Shown here in pieces: positions 39,121 through 49,786 of a stretch of DNA of 64,000 nucleotides (the first letter of the stretch is position 1; every line of letters begins with the position of its first letter). This stretch comes from Anodontia alba. Taxonomy: Eukaryota > Mollusca > Bivalvia > Lucinida > Lucinidae. The notes under the pieces are model-generated. The model made no database searches and was not told where the DNA came from. It worked only from the letters and a program-made list of their open reading frames with translations. Both the position numbers and the translations under genes were made by a program. The DNA is taken from the NCBI GenBank assembly GCA_964016985.1, contig OZ024830.1:14837033-14901032 (forward strand), given 5' to 3'.

Positions 39121-39534
39121 TTTTGTCATGAGGCAGCTTAGTTAATGTTAATAGTTCAAATCACTTGGTAACACTTGATATATTTCTGTTTGGTGTGCTT
39201 CTCTGTTATACAAGAGGGACTGGATAATTTTTTACCAGTTTAACTCTGAGGTTTAACTACAAATGTTCGTGAATTATATATGTATACTTTTGTCAACTGT
39301 ATGAGAAGAGCTTGCATAGTTCTGGTTCCCTACCTCCTACGCTATTGAGACCCCTACAAAAATGTTCTAATTCAGTCACACTGAATAAATTAACTCAAAC
39401 ATGCAGTCTTCTTTGTGTGTGATGCATTTTCTTATTTGTTGCTGTTCCCAAAATTATAGCAGTATTATAATATTTTTTTACATGTATCACAATAAAAGTA
39501 GAAAGAAAATAGTTAAAATACAACCTATCTGAGC
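39121..39534. other. AT-rich non-coding DNA
   Basis: Nothing recognised; short A/T runs only. Confidence 0.5.
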
Positions 39535-39775
39535 TAAACTTGAACCCATTTATGCAAAATGGAAGGTACTATCTAAACACATAGGACAGGTGCATTATTA
39601 ATAGAAGGGTTGTCTGGTTACTTTTAACTATTACCATTTTAATAGAAAATCCTGTATTTAATGCAATGTGTAAACCCTGGTCAGAAGCCACGTTCTGTGG
39701 TGTCTGATCTGTGTCTACACTGTTTGGCAACATCCTTTTATGGGGAGTCGGGCACAAATGGGTTCATGCTATTTT
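39535..39775. mobile_element. Small inverted-repeat element with TGAACCCATTT ends
   Basis: The left end CTTGAACCCATTTATGCAA pairs with a right end whose reverse complement reads GCATGAACCCATTTGTGCC. It is ~240 bp and non-coding. The interior includes one arm of the common GTCTACACTGTTTGGC hairpin family. A MITE is the simplest reading; target duplications were not resolved. Confidence 0.6.
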
Positions 39776-39855
39776 CGTATGGCAACTAGTTTTAGATAAT
39801 TATGAAATAACACAACACACAACAGTCTGAACTTTAATATTTTATTTCACGCAAC

Positions 39856-40068
39856 GTAAGAAAACGTACCTTCGGATATGTGGGCCCAGTGAAGATTAAG
39901 ATCAGCCAGCGCATTTACGCAGTCTGATCAGAATCTTCACTGGGCGCATTTTCATTAATCAAGTATGCAAAATTTCTTTATGTGGACAAAGAAGTCTTAG
40001 ATTGGGTGGATGTGCAAGCCAGTTTGAGTCTTCATTGTGGGCATATGTCAAAAGGAACGTTTTCTCAC
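39856..40068. mobile_element. Foldback MITE, AGATCAGCC family, copy 2
   Basis: The left arm begins GTAAGAAAACGTACCTTCGG and continues to AGATTAAGATCAGCC. The right end, in reverse complement, begins GTGAGAAAACGTTCCTTTTG and continues to TGAAGACTCAAACTGGC. There is also an internal hairpin around GCCCAGTGAAGATT/AATCTTCACTGGGC (39889-39942). It abuts the start of the Gypsy remnant. Confidence 0.72.
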
Positions 40069-40109
40069 TTTGCATCTCAATCATTGATGCAAGTATAGTT
40101 CAATGACTG

Positions 40110-41605
40110 ATACACCACTGGGGTTATACAAGAAAAACGATAGTTGCAACTGATCATCTCAGTTTGGTCCCAATTTTTAAGAAGCCACTTTACTCCTGCC
40201 CTACCTGTTTGCAACGTATGATGAAACAAATGGAATGCTATGATACAGAAGTTCGCTTCCGTGTTGGTAAGGACATCCCTGTCCAAGACACCATTACTAG
40301 GAAATCAGTTAGTGACACATGTCCAAACTTATCTGAAATTTTGGATGTCCAGATCAATATGGTTATTTCTAGTTTGCCTGTCAGAGGCAGAAAACTGCAG
40401 GAAATTAAAATGCAAACTGAGCATGAATAGTCTATTTTGAAAAGGTAATATTGGGTGGGTGGCCAGTCTATAGAAAGCACTGCAACCCTGCGATTATAGA
40501 TTACTGGAACTATAGGGAGGATCTGGCAATTTTGATGCTCTGATAATAAAAGGTTAGAAAATTGAAATACTTAGGTCACTGAGGTCACACATGTTGATCT
40601 TGTTCATGCCGGGCATATGAGAGTGGAAAAATCCCTGAAAAGAGCACGTGATTTGATACTTTTGCCTAGAATTTCAAGTGGTATCACCAAGTTTGTGCTG
40701 AATTATACTGTATGTCAGTAACATAGAAGCTCCAATCCCAAAGAAACTTTGATGCCTCACACTATCCCAGAATACCTTGGCAGATTGTAGGTACTGATTA
40801 TTTCACTTGGAATCAAATAAGATTTAAGTGTGGTAGCTGACTATTATAGTCATTACTTTGAAGTAAATAGTTGCGGTACCTAAGCCATAATCCAAACACA
40901 TAAATCCATAAAAGAATGACGAATCAGAATGTTCAACAGATATGGATCCCAGAATAATGGGTGTAATCAGGCCACCGCGGATATTAAGCATTACTTAGTA
41001 AGCAAGCTTCGTCCACCATGCCCATAGGCCTGAACGGCAAGGAAAAGTTCAACAATTGTCAAATGTATAAAAGGCATCTTTTCTAGCTTAGATATCCTGG
41101 AATGGGTCAAATCTGATAATCAAACTTGCATCACATCTTTGAAAATGTGACGTCGTCACCACACCATAGTCAGGGAAATGGACTTTCAGAGGCATATGTA
41201 AAGATGTGCAAATGCATATTTACTAAGGCAAAATCCGCAAATACAGATCCTTTTATTGGTCTTTTAGAATATAGGAACACATAGCTGAACAGCACAAACT
41301 TTTCTCCTGCTGCACTACTCATGTCGCGCAAACTGAGGTCAATTCTACAAACATCAAAAGAAAAATTGAAACCACATGCTATTTCCCGAGAAATTGTTCA
41401 CACAAGGCTACAAGCTTACAAGAAAGTAGAGGAATCCTATTTTAACAGGAGAACAAAACCGCTTGAATCTCTTGAGCTTGAAGGTTCAGCACGGGTGCAG
41501 AATATGCAAAAAAAAAAAAACAACAACAAAAAAAAACAAAACAAAAAAAAAAAACATGGCAACAAACAGTCATCTCTGATAACAAGGTATGTGACCAAGT
41601 CATAA
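40110..41605 (+). pseudogene. Ty3/Gypsy retrotransposon pol fragment (RNase H end to integrase C-terminus)
   Basis: Decayed retrotransposon polyprotein. In order: an RNase H C-terminal motif with TDH at 40149-40157; a linker frame open to 40430 with YDTEVRFRVGKDIPV followed by SVSDTCPNLSE; an integrase zinc-binding region near 40600-40720, where HAGHM is visible but the first Cys of the Cys pair appears replaced by Tyr and a stop follows; and a first catalytic Asp in VGTDYFTW (about 40786-40809). After a degenerate stretch lacking a clear second Asp, an integrase C-terminal segment reads GLLEYRNT, stop, then LLMSRKLRSIL (41321 onward). It ends in an A-rich tract. Stops and frameshifts rule out function. 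The gag, protease and reverse transcriptase regions and both LTRs are missing, so this is an internal fragment. Family assignment rests on motif order and is strong; the clade is not resolved. Confidence 0.85.
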
Positions 41606-41664
41606 AGTGCTGTGAAATAATGGTCTCATACGGAATAAATCACCTATATAGGAACAAAAATTTC

Positions 41665-41910
41665 TCCATGTGACCATGGAAAATTAAAACTGAAAATTAT
41701 CCCATGGTCCAGCTATGGTGTAAGTCTTAGCTATACCATGGTTCATGCGCATGTACGATGTGATAATGCACGAGCGTGAGTGAGCGTATTATCACACGTA
41801 CATGCGCAGAACCATGGTATAACTGATTTATCACATTTTTATGCATATAGATTATCTACAGCGCAAGATATTTCATGCTGAATGTTGGAAATTCAGGCTA
41901 CTATGTGATA
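41665..41910. mobile_element. Palindromic foldback element, ACCATGGTATAAC family, copy A
   Basis: A hairpin at about 41731-41823 pairs TATACCATGGTTCATGCGCA with TGCGCAGAACCATGGTATA around a GTGATAATGCACGAGCGTGA centre. Flanks continue to a right-hand end with TATCTACAGCGCAAGATATT and CTACTATGTGATAA, and a left-hand end with ATTATCCCATGGTCCAGC. Both outer parts match copies at 61 kb. It is non-coding and MITE-like. Confidence 0.75.
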
Positions 41911-42226
41911 AAAATGGTTACTTTATGAAGGAGATTGCTTTATACTGACTGACTACAATTAATTTCCATTTACTGGACCTGAAAAATTGACCTATTAATA
42001 AAATGACTGCTTACTCCAGATGGTCTTTCAGGTAAGTTTGTAAATCTTAAACAGAAAGCAAGTTACAGGATGTGTGCTTTTTATAACAAAATGTCAGAGT
42101 CCATCTATTTTAATGTTTCCAGCAACATAACCAAAGAAACTTTGCAGCAGAGCTATACCATCACTTGAATAGGCACTGAAAATGAAAAGAAAAATGAGCT
42201 AGTGCAGAGCATTTCCTAAAGATAGT

Positions 42227-42415
42227 ATGTATGCCCAGCAAAAACTCAAATCAGCCTGCACAGCTGCACAATATAATCAGAGTCATTGCAGGGTTATTTT
42301 GTAGGTAGATAAGGATCTAAAGCACCTTCAGGCTGACAGCCAAGACAAATTAGCCTGAGCATGATATGCGCAGGCTGATCTAAGTCTTTGCTGGGCACAC
42401 ATACAATCTTGTAGG
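42227..42415. mobile_element. Foldback MITE, AGATCAGCC family, copy 3
   Basis: The left arm TATGTATGCCCAGCAAAAAC then TCAAATCAGCCTGCAC pairs with a right arm whose reverse complement reads TGTGCCCAGCAAAGACTTAG then ATCAGCCTGCGCAT. Same family as the copies at 38.9 and 39.9 kb, but more diverged inside. Confidence 0.72.
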
Positions 42416-42597
42416 AAATGTTGTGCCCAGCCTCATTAATGTTAGCTTCATGACCTAAAATGAGAATACAACATAATACAAACAGTGTAGGCCCAGAGTA
42501 ACTTGTACACCTGCTTAATGTGACAGTCCATTTCATCAGTAGATTCTAAAGCAGATTTTTGGATGGGTTTTTAAGCAATCCGTCTTTTAAAAAAAAG

Positions 42598-42869
42598 TGA
42601 TGTCTGGGCTGGCGAGCACAGGACAGGCGAGTGGGCATAGTCCGAGGTTTACCTTTAAGTTAATCTTTTTTCAAAAGTTGTATGCTACCTTTATTCTTCA
42701 GTGGATTGCTTTCATATTTGGTAGGGATGAAGAGGTGGACCAGTAGGCATGTCACATACAAGAATAACAATTCTTACTTTATTTTTATGTACTTATCTCC
42801 CCTGACGTCCCAGGTTTACCTTTTGGTTAACCCTTTTTTCAAAGTTATATGTTGCCCTTTCCTCAGACA
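42598..42869. repeat. Minisatellite X, left piece of an interrupted array
   Basis: About one and a half degenerate units with 'GGATTGCTTTCATATTTGG', 'TTATCTCCCCTGACGTCC' and 'GGTTTACCTTTTGGTTAACC'. The same phrases resume at 45070, so the array seems split by the material between. Reverse-oriented copies of the same core are at 54.0-55.4 kb, and an isolated fragment lies near 46.1-46.2 kb. Confidence 0.7.
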
Positions 42870-42889
42870 AACATGTAAAGTCATATATT

Positions 42890-43325
42890 TATGCGTCTTT
42901 ACATGTAATGCCAGATAATGCGGAGTATTGGCCCATCCATTTACGGGCTTTTACGTGTTAGTACATAAAAATCAAAAAGGAGAGAACATCTGATGAGAAA
43001 AGACTTGACATGTAAATTTTACATGTAATTACATGTTTTTCCACGTAATGACATGTAATTACATGTTAATTTTCTATGAACAGGTATTTTTGATGCATTA
43101 ATACATGTAGTCAAGATCACAAATTTTCAGATTTATATGTCAAATTCTACACATAAAATTCAACATGTAAATCTAGGAATAGAATTTAATGATTAAAGTT
43201 TACATGTATAATCCTACTCGTAAAATTTTATGCGTAAAATTCTACACATAAATTTTTATGCATAAAATTCTACACGTTCTACGTGTAAAATTCTACATGT
43301 AATAAAACTCTACATGTAAATGGGA
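42890..43325. repeat. Degenerate ACATGTAA / TACACRTAAAATT simple repeat, left zone
   Basis: Many close variants of ACATGTAA, TTTACATGTAATTACATG and AAAATTCTACACATAAAATT in both orientations. ACATGT is self-complementary, so the zone is full of small palindromes. A matching zone is at 44760-45045. Confidence 0.8.
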
Positions 43326-43369
43326 AAATCATTGTAATATCAGATATAGTTTTGATACTTTTAGGTCAT

Positions 43370-44262
43370 CCTGAGCAAGAAGTGCTTATTGTGAGCTTTA
43401 GGGATATATCATGTTCATCATACGTTGGGACATCCATCCATCCATCAGTCTGTCCATCTGTCTGTCAACTATTGCTTGCATATACACTCTAGAGGCACAG
43501 TTTTGATCCAATATAAATGTAACTTTCTCTGAATGTTTATCTGCATGAAATATCTAGGCCAAGTTTGAATCTCGGTTATGTCAGGTCGGAAACTAGGTCA
43601 CAAGGTCAAATCTTAGAAAAATCTTGTGTACATAATAGAGGTTCCATTTTCCATCGAATCTTTATGAAACTTTGTTTGAATGTTTGCTTGAAGACTATAT
43701 ATGTTAAGTTAAAATATGGGTAATATGGGTTTGAAAACTAGGTTACTAGATCAAATAATTGAAAAAACCTTGTGTACACAATAGGGGCTTCATTTTTCAA
43801 GAATGTTCAGAAAAGTTTGTCAGAATGTTTGTTTTGCCAGTGTTTAGGCCAAGTACAAATATGAGCCACTTCCGGTAAAAAACTAGGTCAGTAGGTGTAA
43901 TCTAAGAAAAACCTTGTGCACACACTATAGGCTTTTATTTTCCACCATGGAATATTTTTGAAACTTCATTCAAATGTTTCTATGAATAAAATCTAGGACA
44001 AGGTCTGATACAGGTAATGGTTCAAAGACTAGGTCACTAGGTCAAATCACTGAAAAACTTTGCATACACAATAGAGGCTTCATTTTTCAGTGGATCATCA
44101 TGAAACTTTGTGATAAAGTTTGTTTTGACAATAACTAGGTCAGGTTCCAAACTGAATCATGTCAGGTCAAAGACCAGGTCAAATCTTGAAAAAAAAAACA
44201 AAAAAAAAACAAAAAAAAACGTGTGCACAACAGAGTGCCCTCATCCAGATCTACATTATTTG
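43370..44262 (-). mobile_element. Tandem-core element 8, reverse orientation
   Basis: Read on the minus strand it follows the shared plan. The core of about five ~145-bp units (43480-44262) carries 'AACTAGGTCAC', 'AGGTCAAAT', 'ACCTTGTGTACACA' and 'CTTCATTTTTCA' (plus-strand wording). Then comes the GACAGACAGATGGACAGAC / GATGGATGGATG stretch (plus-strand 43431-43470), then an imperfect hairpin with TGAGCAAGAAGTGCTTATTG (about 43371-43396). Two units hold a perfect AGGTCA-N2-AGGTCA (43595-43608 and 44031-44044). The unit length and a shared GACCTNGTGACCTAGTTT phrase tie its core to that of the element at 35.9-37.6 kb. Confidence 0.68.
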
Positions 44263-44759
44263 CTCAGACCTATTTTTCTTTTTTTTACATTTTTGGTGTC
44301 CAATTTTTAAGAGTTAATTAAAATAAATTAACTAAAAGCCATAGACCTGGAAAAAAATAATCTTTTTTTTAAGCAGTGAATAAGCAGTATTAAAAATGTT
44401 AATATTTTCAACTGAAAACATGACATACGTATATCAAACACCATGGAGAAGAATAATTTTGAATGAAATTCAAAAGAAAACTGATCTACCCCACCCACTA
44501 CATGTACATAAGAAACTACCACAAGAGCTTAGCTGCCTTTTGGTGCCAGTTTATAATGCATCAAAATGGAATACTGAGAAAGTATTAAAATAACTCACAT
44601 TTTTTTCCATAAGCGATCCTCCTGTGTTCAAATATTTTATAGCTAACAACAGCATTTTATAACTCCAGTGCTCCATGTGACTTAATGCTTTGAGACTGAA
44701 TATACTAAAGTTTGAAACTGTCCAATCAGACAACAGTATATTGTAACAAAAACTCTAAA

Positions 44760-45045
44760 GTTGTTATTTTTACGCAATTTTACATGTTGAAAATTACTAA
44801 GTCCAGAGCTGGCTTCTTTTACAGGCTGTATTTTGATAAAGTTATATAAATGCCATATTTTGCCAGGTTATTTTTTCCTAAGTCCACAAATGACACGTAA
44901 ATACATGTAAAATTTTACGCATTTTGCCATGCCTGTACAGGATTATCGTGGTTTTTTTATGTCATTACGTGGTTTTACGCGTAGAAGTAGTATATCTACA
45001 TATAATGCCATGCTGTTTTACATGTAATTACATGTAAACTATATT
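44760..45045. repeat. Degenerate ACATGTAA simple repeat, right zone
   Basis: Variants such as TTTTACATGTAATTACATGT, CACGTAAATACATGTAAAAT and TTTTACGCGTAGAAG. Same word set as 42890-43325, on the other side of the inserted tandem-core element. Confidence 0.75.
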
Positions 45046-45069
45046 TTAACCCATCATTCTGAGGGAAGG

Positions 45070-45965
45070 GTACCTTCTTCAGCGGATTGCTTTCATATTT
45101 GGTAAGGATGTAGCGGGAGACCAGTAAACATGTCACATGCAAAAGAAACAACTCTTACTTTCTTCCTTATATACTTATCTCCCCTGACGTCCGAGATTTG
45201 CCTTTTGGTTACCATTTCTTTAAAGTTGTATGATTGCTTTGTTCTTCAGTGGATTGCTTTAGGGATAAGGAAGAGGACGAGGGGGCGTCGTATGCAAGAG
45301 AGACAACTCTCACTTTCTTCAATATGTACTTATCTCCCCTGAAGCCCAAATCTTGTGCAAGCCATAACTCCCATACTGTTTGAGATAATTTGATATCTTT
45401 GATAGGGACACATATCAGGTCAAGTAGGAGTGTCGCATGCAAGAAGCACAACTCTTGCTTTATTATTTTTTCTAGTTATCTCCCCTGAATGAATTTCTAA
45501 GCCAAATTTTTATGCTTTCCATAACTTCTTAATAGTTTAAAATATTTTGATAAGATATGCAAGAGAGACAATTCTCACTTTCTTCATTATGTAGTTATCT
45601 CCCTTGAAACCGAAATCTTATGCAGACCATAACTCCCATACTGTTTGAGATAATTTGATCATATTTAGCAGGGAATATATTAGGTAATGTAAGAGTGTCA
45701 CATGCAAGAAGAACAACTTCATTGTTCTTTTTTCTTGTTATCTCTCCTGAATAAATTTCTAAGCCAAATTCTTGATTACTTCATAACTTCTTAATGGTTT
45801 GAAATATTTTGATAACATTTGGTAAATGGCATAAATAAAGACCAGTAGGCGTGTCAAGAGACAGATATAATTCTGACTTTTCGTTAAGCACTTATCTCCC
45901 CTGAAGCTAAGAGCTTGTGCAGCAAAGTTGGGTTTTTTTTTTCACTTATGCAGTTGGTAGCTTTT
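45070..45965. repeat. Minisatellite X, right piece
   Basis: About four to five degenerate units. Recurring phrases are GAGACAACTCTCACTTTCTT, TTATCTCCCCTGAAGCC, AACTCCCATACTGTTTGAGA and ATGCAAGAAGCACAACTC. Two subtypes of unit seem to alternate, one with CATAACTCCCATACTG and the other with CATAACTTCTTAATRGTTT. Non-coding. Confidence 0.75.
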
Positions 45966-46099
45966 TTTAGGGCAAAATTTGATTTTTTTTTCACCTATGC
46001 AGGTTGAAGCTTCAGTGGCTGAGCCACTTCTACATACTTACCAGTGACCACATTAGTAACCAGCATTTTTTGACAGGCTTTTCATGAAAAAATTTTGCC

Positions 46100-46205
46100 A
46101 TCAAAAGTAGTGATGTTTGGGCAGTCGGGTGTCATCCAAGGTTTAGCCTTTGGTTAACCTTTTTTTCAAAGTGATAGGTTGCCTTTATTTTTCTGTGGAA
46201 AAACC
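46100..46205. repeat. Isolated fragment of minisatellite X
   Basis: AGTGATGTTTGGGCAGTCGG and GGTTTAGCCTTTGGTTAACC repeat the wording at 42598-42700. It is a detached copy beside A- and T-rich DNA (46206-46790) in which no gene is seen. Confidence 0.6.
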
Positions 46206-46790
46206 CATCCATAATGCCATAAGGTAGTTTTCTTGTCTACGATTTCTGCTAAAAAAAAACACAAGAAGCTGATCAGATAAATAAGGAGCCCAAGAGGGCA
46301 AAAATTGCTCAAATGAGAATATGAATATAATTCAAAATCCTAGCACCATCACTTATGTTTTTGCCACAGGTTTCATAGGCAGTAACTATCATGCCAATAC
46401 TCAAAAACAAAGGTAAGAGAAAAGTCCAGGGAGTGCCACAATCACAAACTGCAGCCTTTCCCAGACACCAAGAGGAAGAAGAAAAAGACAAATCCAAACA
46501 AGCACAAATCAAACAAACATATGAAAAGCACTAAGATTAGGGTAGGTGTAATCCTTAGAAAAAATCAGTTGGAATATTGGATATATGAAAATCCAACTAA
46601 TTCCATGTTGGAAAAATAGGGGTGGTTTCCTTGGAATTTTTACCTGTTGGAAAATGTTTTGTAAACAGATTTAATTAATTTAAGCATATAGGAATATGCA
46701 TCACTTTCATCATTTTTTCAACTTTGAAAAGTATTATTTTCCAAAACTATTCTGTCTTCCGATAAAAGAATGCAAATATGACTGTACAGT

Positions 46791-47013
46791 TTTTTTTTCT
46801 TCATTTTTGATGTTTTTTTTTTTTTTTTTTTTTTTTTTTTGTTTTTTTTTTTTTATTTTTTGTTTTTTTTTTTTCATTTATGATGTTGTTGTTTTGTTTT
46901 TTGTTTGTTTGTTTTTGTTTTGTTTTTTTCATTTTTGATGTTTTTTTTTTTTTTTGTTGTTTTTTTTGTTTTGAAAATGATAAGTCAAAAAGATGAAAGC
47001 TTATTGCAAACAG

Positions 47014-47044
<31 letters not shown>
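46791..47044. repeat. Poly-T tract (46.79-46.97 kb) facing a poly-A tract (47.01-47.04 kb)
   Basis: T-rich runs with G/C interruptions, including two GTTTGTTTG-like blocks, are followed within 45 bp by about 30 A. The two tracts could pair as a foldback. The lysine- or phenylalanine-rich open frames here are artefacts. Length is uncertain because of homopolymer slippage. Confidence 0.9.
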
Positions 47045-47046
<2 letters not shown>

Positions 47047-49128
47047 GAGAGAAAATAGGGACTGAAAATAAGAAGTGAATGGAATTTTACTGTCATCTGC
47101 CATATACATTCATATACATTTTAAAGAGCATTAGCTTTCATAGATTGTACATGGCAAACAGCACAGACCTTCATCAGAATGCACCTTAATAGCAGTCTGA
47201 TCTGGGTCTACACTATTTGCTCAGGCATGTTTTCTGACATTTAGATGTCCAAAGTTGTATGGAAAATCCGGTACTTCACTGAGTTTTCATACCTGATATA
47301 TCTCAACAATTAAAGAAAAATTCTGTAGTCTTGCAGAAGAACTGGGTTTCCCAGTGAAAAACTGTTTTTTACTCTTGCTATAGTAATATTAATCTGAGAA
47401 AACCCAGGTTTACTGCATGCAAAACTTGGACTTACAATAAAAAGAGAAAAATTGTTTATAAAAAAAAAACCTGGTTTCATTAGGAAGCGTAAATTAATAA
47501 TATGCTAGGGATGGCATTTATGCAGTGATTATTTGTGACACTTTATTTCTCTTCCAAACATACCGATAGATTGTGTGTGTGCTTGTTAGACTAAATAATG
47601 ATTGTTTGCTTGCTTGTTAGAACCCTATGTATTTATTACCCACAATCTCTGTTTATAGGCAGAAAAAGAAAACTACTCATACAAATTGTTGGAACTCTTT
47701 ATTAAATGGACTTGATAATGTGATGAAACAGAATGAGAGAGAGAAAAAAAAAAGCGTGACTTAGCAGAGAAAACCGAGTTTAACGATTTGATAAACCCAA
47801 GTGTTTCTCTGTTATACTAGGGTTTTTTAATTATTTTTCCTTTGAAAATGGTGACCAGTGGTGTACCTATACATCATAATAATACCATAAGGAACCTAAT
47901 ACTTGGGACATTTTGAGCATATGCAATAATTATCCTGAAATTTGAACTAGCTGATTTCACAACCTAGCCAGTAATATGTTCAAATAGTTGCGACAGCATG
48001 GCATATTATGTAGACCCTGAACAGACATGTTCCTCTGATCTGGGAATACACTGTTTGCTAATGCACTTTTGTCCCAGCATTTATGCTTTTTACAGTATAG
48101 CAGTTATGCAGTTATTCAGAGACATAATCATTAGCAATGATGATTTACTTTTCAACATATGGTAGATACATTGTATTCTAAAATTTCGAACACTTTATTT
48201 TATTCTGTTTTGGCCTAAATTTTGCTTTTTATGCACCTGTTGCTTAAAATGCTTAGTGGAATGGCAAACATTGTAGATCCTGATCAGATTGCTCCTGAAG
48301 GAACTGCCTGATCTGGGTCTGCACTGTTTGCATATGTCATTAGCTCTCTCTTTCCCAAGCGAGGTAATCGCAATGCAAAAGGACTGAAAAACACAAGAAC
48401 AAAATAACTTAAGGTAGGACATAAAACATATCACCTCGTAGAATAATCCACAAAGCAACAAAGAGTAAGACTAACACCGGGACCACCACCTTTGAACAAT
48501 CAGTAGATTAAACCACCGTGGGGTTTAAGGCACTTTTACAGCTAGCCAACCACCCTGGGTCCTGATGCTACTCTTAATACAGATATACATTAAAATTTAG
48601 TTCTCATAAAGGCTCCAAACTCAGTCAATGCATTAAAGAGAAAACATAAAAATCAAATTAATCACTATAATAAACAAAGACAAATACTCATGGCTATATA
48701 ATTCTACTGTATGTCAGAGTAAATGAAAACCAATAGTTGAATCACGGCGGGCAAAGCCAAAGACATAGCATCAAGCCCCAAGCTACTGGTTAAAGTTTTA
48801 CGAAGTGGCCTTCATTGAGTCTGAGGCCCGAACCCCCGTCAAGCAATTAAAGAGTGAAGCATTATAGCCATCAACAATGATTGGGTTGACTATAGGCATG
48901 CAGTCTGCCGCATAATATCCAGGCTATAGCCAATTCTTTTATAACAGTTTATAAGTTTTCTGAATTGCTCCAAAAAGTTAGATTTTCCTACATTTTTTAT
49001 AAATCTGTACACTAAGTCACCGTAAAATTCTGGTTCCGATACACCTTGTTGCAGAAGTGTTTTCAGACTGACGCTATATTTTTCTACCAAGGCACTGTGT
49101 CAGCAATAAAATTTCGAAAACACCTTAC
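47045..49128. other. AT-rich non-coding DNA with small hairpins
   Basis: No gene recognised. One-arm copies of the TCTACACTRTTTGC family lie near 47195-47222 and 48036-48060, and a full hairpin lies at 48264-48331. The remainder is unassigned. Confidence 0.55.
48264..48331. mobile_element. 68-bp hairpin, GCAAACARTGYAGAYCC family
   Basis: GCAAACATTGTAGATCCTGA then TCAG pairs with a right arm whose reverse complement is GCAAACAGTGCAGACCCAGA then TCAGG. A second full hairpin is at 60217-60283 and single arms recur across the right half. It looks like a very short MITE or the end module of a larger one. Confidence 0.65.
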
Positions 49129-49252
49129 GAAGTTTATAATAACAATAGCCCTGCCCTAACCCCTCTAAAATCAAACTTGTCTGAGATTTTATGTCTGTCG
49201 CTATCATCTGCAAATTTGATGAAGATATAATAACAAAAACATTAAACTATAA

Positions 49253-49508
49253 TACCCCACCATTATCGTGTCTCGGGCAGATAACCATAAAAATTTGACG
49301 AAATTTGCCCATCAGCAATCCCAAACCAGATCTCCACAATTTCAATGCACATACCAAGTTTGGTGAAAATCCATTGACGTTTAATCAAGTTATCATCCAG
49401 AAACAAACCAAGATGGACGGACAGACATACAACTGATGGATGGACGGACAGACACATGGACATCCAACGTGAAACCATAATACCCCACCACTATCGTGTG
49501 GCGGGGTA
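49253..49508 (+). mobile_element. Compact element 5 with TACCCCACC hairpin end
   Basis: Starts TACCCCACCATTATCGTGT and ends in a hairpin at 49481-49508, where TACCCCACCACTATCG folds on TGTGGCGGGGTA. Just before the hairpin are two GATGGACGGACAGACA blocks (49413-49456). The TACCCCACC phrase is thus repeated at both ends, first as a single strand, then as a hairpin. It is ~256 bp with no coding content. The next element follows after two bases. Confidence 0.65.
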
Positions 49509-49510
49509 TA

Positions 49511-49786
49511 AACAAGAGCACCGCCTGCGGGTGCCAACGCTCAGCTGCAGTTTCTAAGTCAAAAAAGGGGCATAACTGTGCCAAAAATATTTTGAGGTTT
49601 ACCTTCCCTATTGGTATGAGTTCCCCTTTTCATAATGAACAACTAGTCCAAGTTGCAAGTAAATATCTTCAGTAATGACAGAGATATTACAAAATGTCCA
49701 AGTTTTTGCTCGACGACGCAGACGCAGACGACGCCAGAGCTATGACAATACCTCGTCGTTTTCTTTGAAAACAGCTGAGCTAAAAA
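49511..49786 (+). mobile_element. Compact element 3 (AACAAGAGCACC...GCTGAGCTAAAAA)
   Basis: A ~276-bp element with the same end signals as the larger ones: AACAAGAGCACCGCCTGCGG at the start, where GCACC/GGTGC pairs, then AACGCTCAGCTGCAG. Late in the element is a GACGACGCAGACGCAGACGA stretch (about 49713-49732), then an inverted close ending ACAGCTGAGCTAAAAA. It has a single body unit, not a tandem core, so it may be the minimal form of the plan. The body includes AAAGGGGCATAACTGTGCC. Confidence 0.7.

Larger units (their letters stand above)
42870..45069. mobile_element. ~2.2-kb composite insertion splitting minisatellite X
   Basis: Inferred insertion between two halves of one minisatellite. 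The outer zones (42890-43325 and 44760-45045) are rich in ACATGTAA and its variants. The middle holds a reverse-oriented tandem-core element (43.37-44.26 kb) and ~490 bp of AT-rich sequence with no recognised gene. The matching outer zones suggest one element later invaded by another. Exact ends and target duplication are not resolved. Confidence 0.5.

Noticed and set aside
38931..42415. AGATCAGCC foldback copies as part of the Gypsy element's LTRs
   Set aside because: They are individually palindromic, differ in orientation and spacing, and lack LTR hallmarks such as TG...CA ends with a primer-binding site; a separate MITE family is simpler.
46696..47109. Phenylalanine-rich and lysine-rich frames
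   Set aside because: Translations of poly-T and poly-A tracts.
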